Source of the DNA: Planctomycetota bacterium
GTDB taxonomy: Bacteria > Planctomycetota > Planctomycetia > Pirellulales > Lacipirellulaceae
NCBI GenBank assembly: GCA_029781135.1
Contig: JAKOXH010000035.1
Location: 62,001-126,000 of the forward strand
Length of the DNA: 64,000 nt
Direction: 5' to 3'
Both the position numbers and the translations under genes were made by a program. Shown piece by piece: positions 7,615 to 15,763 of the stretch. Each line of letters starts with the position of its first letter. Within the stretch, counting starts at the first letter, position 1. The notes under the pieces are model-generated. The model was not told the DNA's origin. It made no database searches and saw only the letters and a program-made list of their open reading frames with translations.

Positions 7615-9141
7615 ATGAAGCTTTACATCGAAACCGTTGGCTGCCAGATGAACGAGCTGGATAGCGAGCTCGTCGTGGCCAGTTTGCGCAAGGAGGGTTA
7701 CGAGTTGTCCGCGAGCCCGCACGATGCCGACACGATTCTGTTCAATACGTGCAGCGTGCGGCAACATGCGGAGGACAAGATTTATAGTGCCCTGGGCCGG
7801 CTCAAGAACGCCAAGCGCGAACACCCACACAAGGTCATTGGCGTGCTCGGCTGCATGGCCCAAAAGGACCAGGCGATTGTTTTCAAACGTGCGCCGTATG
7901 TCGATCTCGTGGTCGGTCCGGGGCAATTACATCAAGTGCCGGCGCTCGTGCGGGAACTGCGTGAGCAAGCCGTCCGCACGCAGCGGATGGAAGTGAGTTT
8001 GGGCCGCAAGGATGGCAGCCGCGCACAAATTGAGCGGAGCCATGAGAGCTTTGACCCGCTGCGCGATCCCGCCATGCGGCCAACGCCCTACCAGGCATAC
8101 GTGCGGATCATGATCGGCTGCGACAAGTTTTGCACCTACTGCATCGTGCCGAGCGTGCGTGGGCCGGAACAAAGTCGTCCGCCGGGGGCGATTCTGGCGG
8201 AGTCGCGGCAACTTGCCGGCGAAGGTTGTCGGGAAATCACGCTGCTCGGCCAAACGGTAAATAGCTATCGCTACCGCGAAGGCGAGCGCACGTGGCGGCT
8301 GAGCGATTTGCTGGCGGCGCTGCACGATATCGACGGCATCGAGCGGATCAAGTTCGTGACGAATTATCCCAAGGATATGACCGATGACCTGCTCGCCGCG
8401 GTGCGCGATTCGCCGAAGGTCACGAAATACCTACACGTGCCCGTGCAGAGCGGCTCGAATGCCGTGCTGCAACGGATGAAGCGCGGCTACACGGTCGAGG
8501 AGTATCGTGAGGTGCTAGCCCGGTCGCGCGAGTGGATTCCCGGCGTGGCGGTGACGAGCGATTTCATCGTCGGCTTTTGCGGCGAGACGGATGAGGAATT
8601 CCAACTCACGTTCGATCTGGTCCGCGAATCGAGGTTCAAGAACAGTTTTATTTTCAAATACAGCGAACGCCCGGGAACGAAAGGCGCCGACCTGTATGCC
8701 GATGACGTGCCGGATGACGTGAAGCGCCGCCGCAACAACACGCTGCTCGCGCTGCAGAACCAGATTAGCGAAGAAGATAATCACGCCTTCCTGGGCCAGC
8801 AAGTGGAAGTGCTGGTCGAGGGACCAAGCAAGCAATATGTGGCCGCGTCTCTCCGAGACGCGGATGGCCGAGATGTTGATGACCGAAGTGTTGATGGCCG
8901 AGTCGCGGTCAATGAAAGTGGTTCGAGTCTCGGAGAGACTCGACCACACGGCGGCCCCCTCCAACTCACCGGTCGCACGCCGTGCGACCGCATCGTGGTG
9001 TTCGAGGGGAACGCCCGGCAAATCGGCCAAACGCTGCGGATCGCGATCTACGACGCCAACGCCCACACGCTGTTTGGCGAAGTAGTGACGCGGCACAGCG
9101 GGATGGAACTGTTTACCCTGTCCGCGCCTACGCTGAGCTAA
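7615..9141 (+). CDS. miaB: tRNA-2-methylthio-N6-dimethylallyladenosine synthase
   Basis: Radical-SAM methylthiotransferase that converts i6A37 to ms2i6A37 in tRNAs reading UNN codons. Order: N-terminal UPF0004 domain with cluster cysteines (VGCQMNELDSE near residue 10, FNTCSVRQHAEDKI, LGCMAQKD), radical-SAM domain with CxxxCxxC in GCDKFCTYCIVPSVRG (about residue 169), and a C-terminal TRAM domain. At 508 aa it is longer than usual (about 450-475). The excess is a segment of some 38 residues at about 408-446 encoded by two facing hairpins and their spacer (8844-8942), inserted in frame in the TRAM domain. The last 21 codons are duplicated, decayed, at 9921-9984 beyond mazEF. Confidence 0.95.
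   Translation: MKLYIETVGCQMNELDSELVVASLRKEGYELSASPHDADTILFNTCSVRQHAEDKIYSALGRLKNAKREHPHKVIGVLGCMAQKDQAIVFKRAPYVDLVVGPGQLHQVPALVRELREQAVRTQRMEVSLGRKDGSRAQIERSHESFDPLRDPAMRPTPYQAYVRIMIGCDKFCTYCIVPSVRGPEQSRPPGAILAESRQLAGEGCREITLLGQTVNSYRYREGERTWRLSDLLAALHDIDGIERIKFVTNYPKDMTDDLLAAVRDSPKVTKYLHVPVQSGSNAVLQRMKRGYTVEEYREVLARSREWIPGVAVTSDFIVGFCGETDEEFQLTFDLVRESRFKNSFIFKYSERPGTKGADLYADDVPDDVKRRRNNTLLALQNQISEEDNHAFLGQQVEVLVEGPSKQYVAASLRDADGRDVDDRSVDGRVAVNESGSSLGETRPHGGPLQLTGRTPCDRIVVFEGNARQIGQTLRIAIYDANAHTLFGEVVTRHSGMELFTLSAPTLS
8839..8950. repeat. In-frame inverted hairpin pair inside miaB
   Basis: CGCGTCTCTCCGAGACGCG (8844-8862) and CGAGTCTCGGAGAGACTCG (8924-8942) are both 8-bp-stem, 3-base-loop hairpins with complementary loops (TCC and GGA), separated by 61 bp. 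Outer bases also pair (TGTGG before, CCACAC after). It is REPIN-like in form. Confidence 0.75.
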
Positions 9142-9147
9142 GTGCCT

Positions 9148-9255
9148 ATCCCAGAACCGTCTCGCAGAGGCGGACCATCCCCGAGCGGATGGTGCCCGTC
9201 CCATTTTGCTCCGAGGATTCCGCAAAATTGGGACAGTCCCCGACGGTTCTGGGAT
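9148..9255. repeat. Long inverted repeat after miaB
   Basis: ATCCCAGAACCGTC (9148-9161) pairs with GACGGTTCTGGGAT (9242-9255). Inside it GTCCCATTTTGC (9198-9209) pairs with GCAAAATTGGGAC (9222-9234). It lies between the miaB stop and the mazEF promoter and could also slow transcription from miaB. Confidence 0.65.
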
Positions 9256-9271
9256 CGGCACAAAGGCGAAC

Positions 9272-9300
9272 TTGAACACCGTTGGTTTTGCGGCTATACT
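9272..9300 (+). promoter_or_regulatory. Sigma-70 promoter of mazEF
   Basis: TTGAAC (9272-9277), 17-bp spacer, TATACT (9295-9300). TATACTTCGGATATAC around the -10 is partly palindromic and may be the autoregulatory site. AAGGAGG follows at 9316-9322. Confidence 0.65.
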
Positions 9301-9328
9301 TCGGATATACGCACGAAGGAGGTACGCC

Positions 9329-9577
9329 ATGGTGACGAAGGTGCAAAAATGGGGAAATAGCCAGGGCTTGCGCGTGAGCAAGGAGATGCTCGAGCAAGCG
9401 CAAATCGCGCTGGGGGACGAAGTGCGAGTGTCGGTACGCAACGGCCGGCTGGTCGTCGAGCCGCTCCACAAGGTGCGTGGTCGCTACCAGCTTGCCGACC
9501 TGTTGGCCAAGATCCCCAAGAGATATTGCGCCCAAGAAATCGACTGGGGTGCGCCGGTGGGAAAGGAAACGTGGTAG
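9329..9577 (+). CDS. mazE: MazE-type (AbrB-fold) antitoxin
   Basis: An 82-residue protein whose N-terminus TKVQKWGNSQGLRVSKEML is the canonical swapped-hairpin AbrB/MazE DNA-binding motif, followed by ALGDEVRVSVRNGRLVVEPL. The tail (LADLLAKIPKRYCAQEIDWG) matches the toxin-binding end of MazE/ChpS proteins. The ATG is 6 bases after a perfect AAGGAGG. The stop abuts the toxin ATG without a gap. It neutralises MazF and, with it, should repress the promoter at 9272-9300. Confidence 0.9.
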   Translation: MVTKVQKWGNSQGLRVSKEMLEQAQIALGDEVRVSVRNGRLVVEPLHKVRGRYQLADLLAKIPKRYCAQEIDWGAPVGKETW

Positions 9578-9922
9578 ATGGCCCGCTATGTTCCCAAGCA
9601 AGGGGATTTCGTCGTGGTCACGTTCGATCCACAAGCGGGCCACGAGCAGAAGGGCCGTCGGCCCGCGCTCGTGATCAGCAAGACCGAGTTCAATCGCCGC
9701 ACGGGCCTGGCATTTCTCTGCCCGATTACGAACACACACCGCGGCTTTCCGTTTCACGTCGCGATGCCGGTGGGATCCAAAATGACCGGCCACATCATGG
9801 TCGAGCAAACCAGAAGCCTGGACTATGCGAGCCGCAAAGTGAAGTTCGTGGAAACGGCGCCGCGGGCGATTCTAGAGGAAGTGCTGTCGCTGCTCGACGC
9901 GTGCCTGTATGACACGACTTGA
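9578..9922 (+). CDS. mazF: MazF/PemK-type mRNA interferase toxin
   Basis: A 114-residue protein with the CcdB/MazF barrel: YVPKQGDFVVVTFDPQAGHE, then KGRRPALVISKTEFN (conserved Arg), LAFLCPITNTHRGFPFHV, and KMTGHIMVEQTRSLDYASR. It is a ribosome-independent, sequence-specific endoribonuclease by family, closest in style to PemK/ChpB. It is directly adjacent to mazE. Right after its stop lies a decayed copy of the miaB 3' end (9921-9984). Confidence 0.92.
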   Translation: MARYVPKQGDFVVVTFDPQAGHEQKGRRPALVISKTEFNRRTGLAFLCPITNTHRGFPFHVAMPVGSKMTGHIMVEQTRSLDYASRKVKFVETAPRAILEEVLSLLDACLYDTT

Positions 9923-9984
9923 TGCCTACATCCACACGCTGTTTTTGCGAAGTGGTGGCGCGGCACAGTGGGATGGTACTATTT
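9921..9984 (+). repeat. Decayed duplicate of the miaB 3' end
   Basis: About 64 bp match 9052-9114 (within the last codons of miaB) with roughly ten differences and one single-base indel; CCACACGCTGTTT and GCGGCACAG are identical stretches. The two copies bracket mazEF as direct repeats about 870 bp apart. Confidence 0.75.
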
Positions 9985-10012
9985 CAATTGGCCGCTCAGC
10001 GCGCATAAACCG

Positions 10013-10279
10013 CTACGGAAAGAAGCGGTACAAATCGCGCCGGTGCAAACAGCGCACGAAATCTACCTCCGCCGATTCGATTACGATCCCGATTCGATAG
10101 TCACCAACACGGATGCGATAGTAGTGGTTACCGAAAGAGAGCTTCTTGAGATTCGAGATTTCGTCGGGTCTGTCAACCGCTTCAACGTTTTCAATGGCGG
10201 CTTGAATTTTGGACAAGATGCGGCGGTCTTTAATGCCGCGGAGGTCGCGAGTGAAGCTGCGACGGAAAACGGTTTTCAT
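10013..10279 (-). CDS. RelE/ParE-family toxin
   Basis: An 88-residue basic protein (KTVFRRSFTRDLRGIKDRRI start; NLKKLSFGNHYYRIRVGDYR; ending CLHRRDLYRFFP). This is the RelE/ParE fold; RIRVGDYRIGI is a hallmark strand. RelE members cleave mRNA on the ribosome and ParE members poison gyrase; I cannot decide between them from sequence, though the HRRDLYRFFP ending is RelE-like. The ATG overlaps the upstream gene's TGA. Convergent with mazEF. Confidence 0.88.
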   Translation of the reverse strand: MKTVFRRSFTRDLRGIKDRRILSKIQAAIENVEAVDRPDEISNLKKLSFGNHYYRIRVGDYRIGIVIESAEVDFVRCLHRRDLYRFFP

Positions 10280-10485
10280 CGCCCGCCCCGCAACGTCCGC
10301 ATGACGGCAGTGCGGCTCACGGTTCTCGTCTTCTGTCCTTCGCGAATCGCCTCGGCAACCGCGAAATCCTCGAGCACCTCGGCGACGACGCTGTGGAGTA
10401 GCGCGCGCTGCTCCAGCAGTACTTCGGTCAATGCTTCTTTCACCGCTTGCTTGAATTGGCGTTCGTTCGCCGTCATTCGAGCCAT
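10276..10485 (-). CDS. Antitoxin partner of the RelE-like toxin
   Basis: A 69-residue helical, charged protein (NERQFKQAVKEALTEVLLEQ, then LHSVVAEVLEDFAVAEAIRE). Helical DxxxAxAIxEG-type segments are common in small antitoxins upstream of RelE in cyanobacteria and planctomycetes. ATGA overlap with the toxin gene supports coupling. A GAGG lies about 10 bases before the ATG. There is no recognisable DNA-binding domain. Confidence 0.7.
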   Translation of the reverse strand: MARMTANERQFKQAVKEALTEVLLEQRALLHSVVAEVLEDFAVAEAIREGQKTRTVSRTAVMRTLRGGR

Positions 10486-10743
10486 TGCAAACTTGCCTCA
10501 CTGCACGTTTCCATTCAAGAATAGCGGGGGCCGCTAACTACAGAATTCATAGTAGATTGCCGTCGAATCAGGGTCAATTCTAGCTTACCCATCGCCCGCC
10601 GGATGTCAGACGAAATTCGCCGATTGGCGACAATCCGTTCGAAATGAGAGCTTCCCTACCCTCCTGACAATTCCGCGTTTTCGACCTACAATGTGGATTG
10701 TCATTCTTCAGGCGGTCCTTTTGAGGCCAAGCTGCGCGCTGTC

Positions 10744-13700
10744 ATGATCGACGTCGACCGCCTTCGCTCTTGTTTGGACGATGCAGCCACGGCCGAGCCG
10801 TGGTTGCGCTCTTTGTGTGTTGCGAACTTGCCGGCCGCGCACGCCAATCTTACGCGGATTGCCGCGCATGGCGTGACGCTCGATTTGCTATCGCAGATCA
10901 GCGAGCAGTTCGCGGCGGCCGCCCCGAGCCTGGCTGATCCCGACATGGCGATCAACAACCTCGAGCGGTTCATTGCGGCCGCGCGGAACCCGATGGCAAC
11001 GGCCGCGCTGTTCGAGCGCGATCCCGACGCCCTGCCGAACCTACTGCAAATATTTTCAACCAGTCAATATCTCAGCGACTTGCTGGTTTCGGATAAGGAA
11101 GCGTACGACCTGTTGCGGATGACCGAAGGCCAACCGGTGGCTCGGCCGGCCCTCGTTGATGAGATCGTCAGCGAGGTTCGTGCGGTCGGAAACATTACCG
11201 AAGTGCTCGCCTCGCTACGGCGGTTCAAGCGCCGCGAAACGCTTCGCATTGCTTACGGCGATATCGTGCGGAACCAGCCGGTGGAAACGATTGTGCGGCA
11301 GATTTCTTATTTGGCCGACGCTATTGTGGAAGCGGCGCTCGACGTCGCCCACCAGAAACTTCAAGAGCAATATGGGGTACCGTTGCGGGCCGATGGCGAA
11401 CGCAGTCGGTTCGTCGTATTGGCCCTCGGCAAGCTCGGTGGCATCGAACTCAATTACTCGAGCGACATCGACCTCATCTTCCTGTTCGAGCAGGATGGCC
11501 AGACCGATGCTCGCCGCAGTGTGAGCAATCAAGAGTACTTCGAACGTCTCTCGAAGGAAGTGATGAAGCTCCTCACCGAGATGACCGATCTCGGTGCCGC
11601 GTACCGGGTCGACCTGCGGCTGCGGCCCGACGGTTCGCACGGCCCCATCTGCATGAGCTTTGACGCCACGCTTTCGTATTACGATGTGAAAGGCCGCACT
11701 TGGGAGCGGCAAGCATTCGTAAAAGCGCGGGCGATTGCCGGCGATCGCGAGTTGGGCGACGACTTCCTCGCGCGGCTCGAACCGTGGATCTATCGCAAGT
11801 ACCTGAGCCTGGCCGATATCACGGGTATCAAGTCGCTCAAGCGGCGGATTGAACATCGTGTGGAACGCGAAGGCGGCGACCTGCGCAACGTGAAAACCGG
11901 CCACGGCGGCATCCGCGATATCGAATTCGCGATTCAATTCCTGCAACTTCTCAATGGCGGTGCGTTGCCGGAAGTTCGCACGGGCAATACGCTGGAAGCG
12001 ATCGCTCGCCTTGAAAAGGCCGGTTCGCTCACGCCCGACGAACGCTCGAAGCTAGAAGACAATTACAATTTGCTGCGGAAACTCGAACATCGCTTGCAGA
12101 TCATGTTCGACCTGAAGACGCACCTCTTGCCCGAGAATGCGACGGAACTCGGCAAGATCGCGGTGCGGATGGGCTACACTGGCACGCGGCATCGTTCCGC
12201 GCTGCAAACGTTTCGCGACGACTACGCTCGCCGCACGAAGCAGAATCGCGAAATCCTTGACCATTTGCTGCACAACGCGTTCACAAGCGACAGCGCCGCC
12301 GAGCCGGAAATTGATTTGGTCAACGACCCCGATCCGCCGGCCGAACGCATTCAAGAAGTGCTGGGCCGTTATCCGTTTGCCGATGTCCCGGCCGCCTACG
12401 ACAATTTGATGGGCTTGGCGACCGAGAAAATCCGCTTCCTCTCAACCCGTCGGTGCCGGCATTTTTTGGCGGCCATCGCGCCGCGTTTGCTCGCCGCCAT
12501 CGCCCAAACGCCGGAACCGGACACCACCCTAGTGAATCTCAGTTATGTGAGCGATTCGCTCGGCGGCAAATCGGCCCTTTGGGAGCTGTTCAGCTACAAC
12601 CGCCCGTCGCTCGAGTTGTACGTCCGGCTATGTGCCGCCTGCCCGTATTTGGCCAGTATCCTTACGAGTAACCCCGGCATGATCGACGAGCTGATGGACA
12701 GCATGCTCGTCGAACACTTGCCGACGCTCCGCATTTTGCAGGAAGCGCTGACGGAACTGTGCAAGGGGGCCGAGGATATCGACCCCATTCTGCACAGCTT
12801 CAAGAACGCCCAGCACTTGCGTGTGGGTGTGCGCGATGTGGTGGGCAAGGACGATGTTCGCTCCACCCACGCCGCATTGTCTGATATCGCCGAGGTGTGC
12901 CTCAAGCAAATCGCCGAGCGGGAGTACGTGAAGCTGATCGATAAGTACGGCTTTCCGAAAATCAACGCCCCGAGCGAAACCGATCTTTCCAACGAAATCA
13001 GCCGCCGGCATTGGGAGCGGTTTTCGCAGCGCGAGGGCGATACGTGCGAGCCGGTCGTGCTCGCGCTCGGCAAACTCGGCGGTCGCGAGCCGAACTACCA
13101 CAGCGATCTCGACCTCATCTTCCTGTTCGAAGCGGGCGGCCATACCACGGGCCGCAACCGCGAAACCAATGGCGGTACCATTAATAGCCATTTCTTCAGC
13201 GAGTTCGGCCAGCGGCTGATTCGCGTCTGCAACCACATGGGGCCGTTCGGCCGGCTGTATGAAGTCGACGCTCGTCTGCGTCCCACCGGCAAGAGCGGTG
13301 CGCTGGCCGTGTCGTTCGATGCCTTCGCCCGCTACTTTGCCGAAGGCCCGGCCCAACTGTGGGAACGGCAGGCGCTCTGCAAAGCGCGGCCGGTGATCGG
13401 CAACGCGGCGGCCTGCCAACATGCGATGGAGATCGTCGCCGAGGCCACGTACAGCGTGCCGTGGCGGAACGCGTTCGCGAGCGAAATTCGCCACATGCGG
13501 ATGCGGCTCGAAGATACGGCCTCGAAACGCAACCTCAAACGCGGCCCCGGCGGCACCGTCGATACCGAGTTCCTCGTGCAGATGCTGCAACTCAAACACG
13601 GCCGCGAGGATGTTGCGGTGCGCGTCCCCGGCACGCTCGATGCCCTCACCGCCTTGGAACAGGGCGGCTACCTGGCGAGCGACGATGCCGAGTACTTCCG

Positions 13701-13914
13701 CCGCAGCTACCGCTTCCAACGCAGCATCGAAGCCCGCATCCGCCTGATGAACTCGGCCGGCCGGCACGAACTGCCCGAGAACGAGCGCGAACTGGCCAAG
13801 CTCGCCTACCTGCTCGGCTACGCCAGCCCGCAGTCGCTCGTCGCCGAGGCCGAGCACACGTTTGCCGAGAACCGCGCGCGGTTTGATCGCATCTTCGACG
13901 CGGCGGAACAGTGA
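10744..13914 (+). CDS. glnE: Glutamine synthetase adenylyltransferase / adenylyl-removing enzyme
   Basis: Bifunctional enzyme that adenylylates glutamine synthetase under nitrogen sufficiency and removes AMP under limitation, controlled by PII. About 1056 residues, somewhat longer than the E. coli protein. Two nucleotidyltransferase halves are clear: GKLGGIELNYSSDIDLIFLF near residue 229 (adenylyl-removing half) and GKLGGREPNYHSDLDLIFLF near residue 776 (adenylyl-transferring half), each with the GS...DxD signature, and each followed by a helical domain (GHGGIRDIEFAIQFLQL; GPGGTVDTEFLVQMLQLKHG). The ATG at 10744 is preferred; an in-frame GTG at 10693 is possible. It stands alone here, with amt and glnB 15-20 kb downstream. 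Confidence 0.96.
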   Translation: MIDVDRLRSCLDDAATAEPWLRSLCVANLPAAHANLTRIAAHGVTLDLLSQISEQFAAAAPSLADPDMAINNLERFIAAARNPMATAALFERDPDALPNLLQIFSTSQYLSDLLVSDKEAYDLLRMTEGQPVARPALVDEIVSEVRAVGNITEVLASLRRFKRRETLRIAYGDIVRNQPVETIVRQISYLADAIVEAALDVAHQKLQEQYGVPLRADGERSRFVVLALGKLGGIELNYSSDIDLIFLFEQDGQTDARRSVSNQEYFERLSKEVMKLLTEMTDLGAAYRVDLRLRPDGSHGPICMSFDATLSYYDVKGRTWERQAFVKARAIAGDRELGDDFLARLEPWIYRKYLSLADITGIKSLKRRIEHRVEREGGDLRNVKTGHGGIRDIEFAIQFLQLLNGGALPEVRTGNTLEAIARLEKAGSLTPDERSKLEDNYNLLRKLEHRLQIMFDLKTHLLPENATELGKIAVRMGYTGTRHRSALQTFRDDYARRTKQNREILDHLLHNAFTSDSAAEPEIDLVNDPDPPAERIQEVLGRYPFADVPAAYDNLMGLATEKIRFLSTRRCRHFLAAIAPRLLAAIAQTPEPDTTLVNLSYVSDSLGGKSALWELFSYNRPSLELYVRLCAACPYLASILTSNPGMIDELMDSMLVEHLPTLRILQEALTELCKGAEDIDPILHSFKNAQHLRVGVRDVVGKDDVRSTHAALSDIAEVCLKQIAEREYVKLIDKYGFPKINAPSETDLSNEISRRHWERFSQREGDTCEPVVLALGKLGGREPNYHSDLDLIFLFEAGGHTTGRNRETNGGTINSHFFSEFGQRLIRVCNHMGPFGRLYEVDARLRPTGKSGALAVSFDAFARYFAEGPAQLWERQALCKARPVIGNAAACQHAMEIVAEATYSVPWRNAFASEIRHMRMRLEDTASKRNLKRGPGGTVDTEFLVQMLQLKHGREDVAVRVPGTLDALTALEQGGYLASDDAEYFRRSYRFQRSIEARIRLMNSAGRHELPENERELAKLAYLLGYASPQSLVAEAEHTFAENRARFDRIFDAAEQ

Positions 13915-14120
13915 GGCGCGAGGAGCGAGGAGCGAGGAGCGAGAGGCGAAGCGCGAGTTAAGAGGGTGGCATGCTCTCGCGAAACCAAAACATGCCCACG
14001 CTCGCGTTAAGGCGTAATGGTTTCGCGTGAGCATGGAGGCGCGACCGAGGGCCTGCCGCCCAACCAATGTATCTTCGATGCGGCGGAGGAATCGTAGCCG
14101 AGTTTCTCCGAAACTCGGAC
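13912..14120. repeat. Gap after glnE with tandem and inverted repeats
   Basis: Tandem GAGGAGC heptamers at about 13913-13955. Arms CATGCTCTCGCGAAACCA (13970-13987) and TGGTTTCGCGTGAGCATG (14018-14035) pair with one mismatch. At 14094-14120 is a 27-bp palindrome-containing copy (GTAGCCGAGTTTC, TCC loop) that is identical to 16134-16160. From 14121 to 14291 nothing is recognisable. Confidence 0.6.
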
Positions 14121-14291
14121 CGTTCATTGCTGTACCAGCGATACGGCCCACATTCGTGCAAAGGTGCATGCTCAGAAGCGTCGAAGTTTCCTATGTACCG
14201 ACGACCTAAATATTCACCGGCGGGCAGGAGGCCGGCCTGGCCTCAACATACCAGAACGAGTTCCGCCGGGCCGATCCATTGTAGCTTGTGG

Positions 14292-14734
14292 TTATGCAGC
14301 CGGCCGTGTCAGCTCGCCGATTCGTTTGTCATTCAGCCAAATCGCATCGAGCATCGCGAACACTTCTGTCGCCAGGGGCGTGGCGATAACTTGGTCGCGT
14401 CGAAGCGCTCGATCCGCTAGCGCGCCGGGCTTGGCCGCTGGGCGTCCTTCTGCGTCAGTCACCGTGAACTGCGGGCCGCTGGGCATCCACTGGAATGCGA
14501 CGGCGACCACAACCCGATCCTTTGGCGTCGTTTCCTCTCCCCATTTGCCCACGACAAGATCGAACTTTGCGCGTGATCGATGCGGCCGAGCGTCCAATGG
14601 ACGTAATAGACCGCGATCGGGATATCCAAGTGACGGAGATAGCCCCAGATTGTGCGGCTCATGCTGCCGCAGCAACTACACCGACCGCTATCGTTGCTGC
14701 CATCAGGTTCGACTGCAATCTCATGAGGTTGCAT
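14292..14734 (-). pseudogene. Hypothetical protein gene with a one-base frameshift
   Basis: Two overlapping minus-strand frames join into one sensible protein of about 147 residues. The first (ATG 14734) runs QPHEIAVEPDGSNDSGRCSC, CGSMSRTIWGYLRHLDIP, AVYYVHWTLGRIDHA; the second continues AKFDLVVGKWGEETTPKDRV, VVAVAFQWMPSGPQFTVTDA, to ELTRPAA. The switch is at about 14570, where GATCACGCGCA lacks one G relative to the expected GATCACGGCGCA (DHGA). The CxCC cysteines, VHWT and FDLVVGxWGE phrases resemble a widespread uncharacterised family. Either a real pseudogene or a base-call error in a GC run. Confidence 0.65.
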
Positions 14735-15331
14735 AACAAGAATTCGAAGGTCTTGCGTCGTATATTGCCTTATAGAACAGATTATACATCTGACAGCCGT
14801 GTATCCCCAAGACGTTTGCAATCTGGGGTATGCCAAATCGCTCCGTTGTAGCACTAAATGAAGCAGAAACCGCGGGCTAGCGCCCGGCGGCTGATTTGTC
14901 CAACCCCGACTTTTCGCTATGGAGGAGCACAGGGAATTGCCGGTGCATCGGGCCCCGGAGGGGCCGAGGCGTGTAGCCAGGGACGCGAGTCCCTGGAAAC
15001 GGCCGGGGATGAAATTGGTAAGCCCCGCGAGGGGCGGCATCGGTCGGAGTTGGGCCTGTCCTGGCGATGTCGCCCCGTCGGGGCTTTCGACGCGACTTCG
15101 ATGATCAACCGGTGCCTCACGGCACCGGGTACACGACGTCGCCCCTCCAGGACGGCTCGATCCGTGCGCAACGATGTGCGTCGATTCATCGCTGGCGCGT
15201 TATCAACGCGTAAAATCGGGATCAGCCGTTGGGCACTAGCCCACGGTTGAAGCGGCAAGAACCGGGCGCTAGCGCTCCGCGGCGGATTTGTCCAAGCCGC
15301 ACTTTTCGCTTTGGAGGAGCACTATCTCAGG
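14735..15331. repeat. Structured GC-rich element bounded by two related 65-bp repeats
   Basis: No gene. Related segments at 14868-14930 and 15259-15321 (CGGGCGCTAGCGC core; ATTTGTCCAA; CTTTTCGCT; GGAGGAGCAC) are direct repeats flanking about 330 bp packed with small hairpins (CCAGGGACGCGAGTCCCTGG, GCCCCGCGAGGGGC, CCGGTGCCTCACGGCACCGG). A partial third copy is at 17056-17080. Confidence 0.55.
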
Positions 15332-15763
15332 CTACGGATCAATCGTTGGCGGGTGTTCGTGCAGCGCTACCCACAATCGTCGCGTTCGTGTCAACTGGGG
15401 GCGGTTCATTCTCAGAGCATGCACGGTGGCGCGGCCTGAGGCTGTCAGAGGCACAATTTCGCTTCCGTCGGCGCTCCAAGCGAAGTGGTCCCGCCAATTA
15501 TCCTGGTGCGGATGAAACAGGTTCACGACTTCGCCGGTCACCGGATCAATTGCCGAGGTTCGATCCGCCTTGTGACGATTGCACGTGGGGCATGCCAAGC
15601 AGAGGTTTTCAAACGCAGTATGACCGCCAGCCGAGGAGGGAACGATGTGCTCAATTTCGAAGGTCACGACCGTCAATGCTTCGGCGGTACGGCAATAGGC
15701 GCAACATTCCGCGAAACGTTGGCGAACTTGACGACGCAACTCGGCGGCAATGTAAACGCTCAC
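15332..15763 (-). CDS. Small HNH endonuclease
   Basis: A 143-residue protein starting at a GTG that overlaps the stop of the preceding gene (GTGA). An N-terminal zinc-knuckle CAYCRTAE is followed by EIEHIVPSSAGG (His-His), FENLCLACPTCNRHKAD and the distal His/Asn part, a complete HNH nuclease core. The C-terminal part (ALRMNRPQLTRTRRLWVAL) is a helical tail. Translational coupling to an 83-residue acidic helical protein suggests a functional pair, an HNH nuclease with a small partner. Confidence 0.82.
   Translation of the reverse strand: MSVYIAAELRRQVRQRFAECCAYCRTAEALTVVTFEIEHIVPSSAGGHTAFENLCLACPTCNRHKADRTSAIDPVTGEVVNLFHPHQDNWRDHFAWSADGSEIVPLTASGRATVHALRMNRPQLTRTRRLWVALHEHPPTIDP

Noticed and set aside
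13912-13957. Tandem GAGGAGC units considered as a CRISPR array
   Set aside because: Contiguous heptamers without spacers; no cas genes in the window.
12628-14169. A 513-codon minus-strand frame within and beyond glnE
   Set aside because: Antisense to strongly conserved glnE sequence; low-complexity Ala/Arg composition.
14459-15040. Full-length minus-strand frame of 193 codons starting at 15040
   Set aside because: Only the part after the ATG at 14734 is protein-like; the first 100 codons lie in structured repeat DNA.
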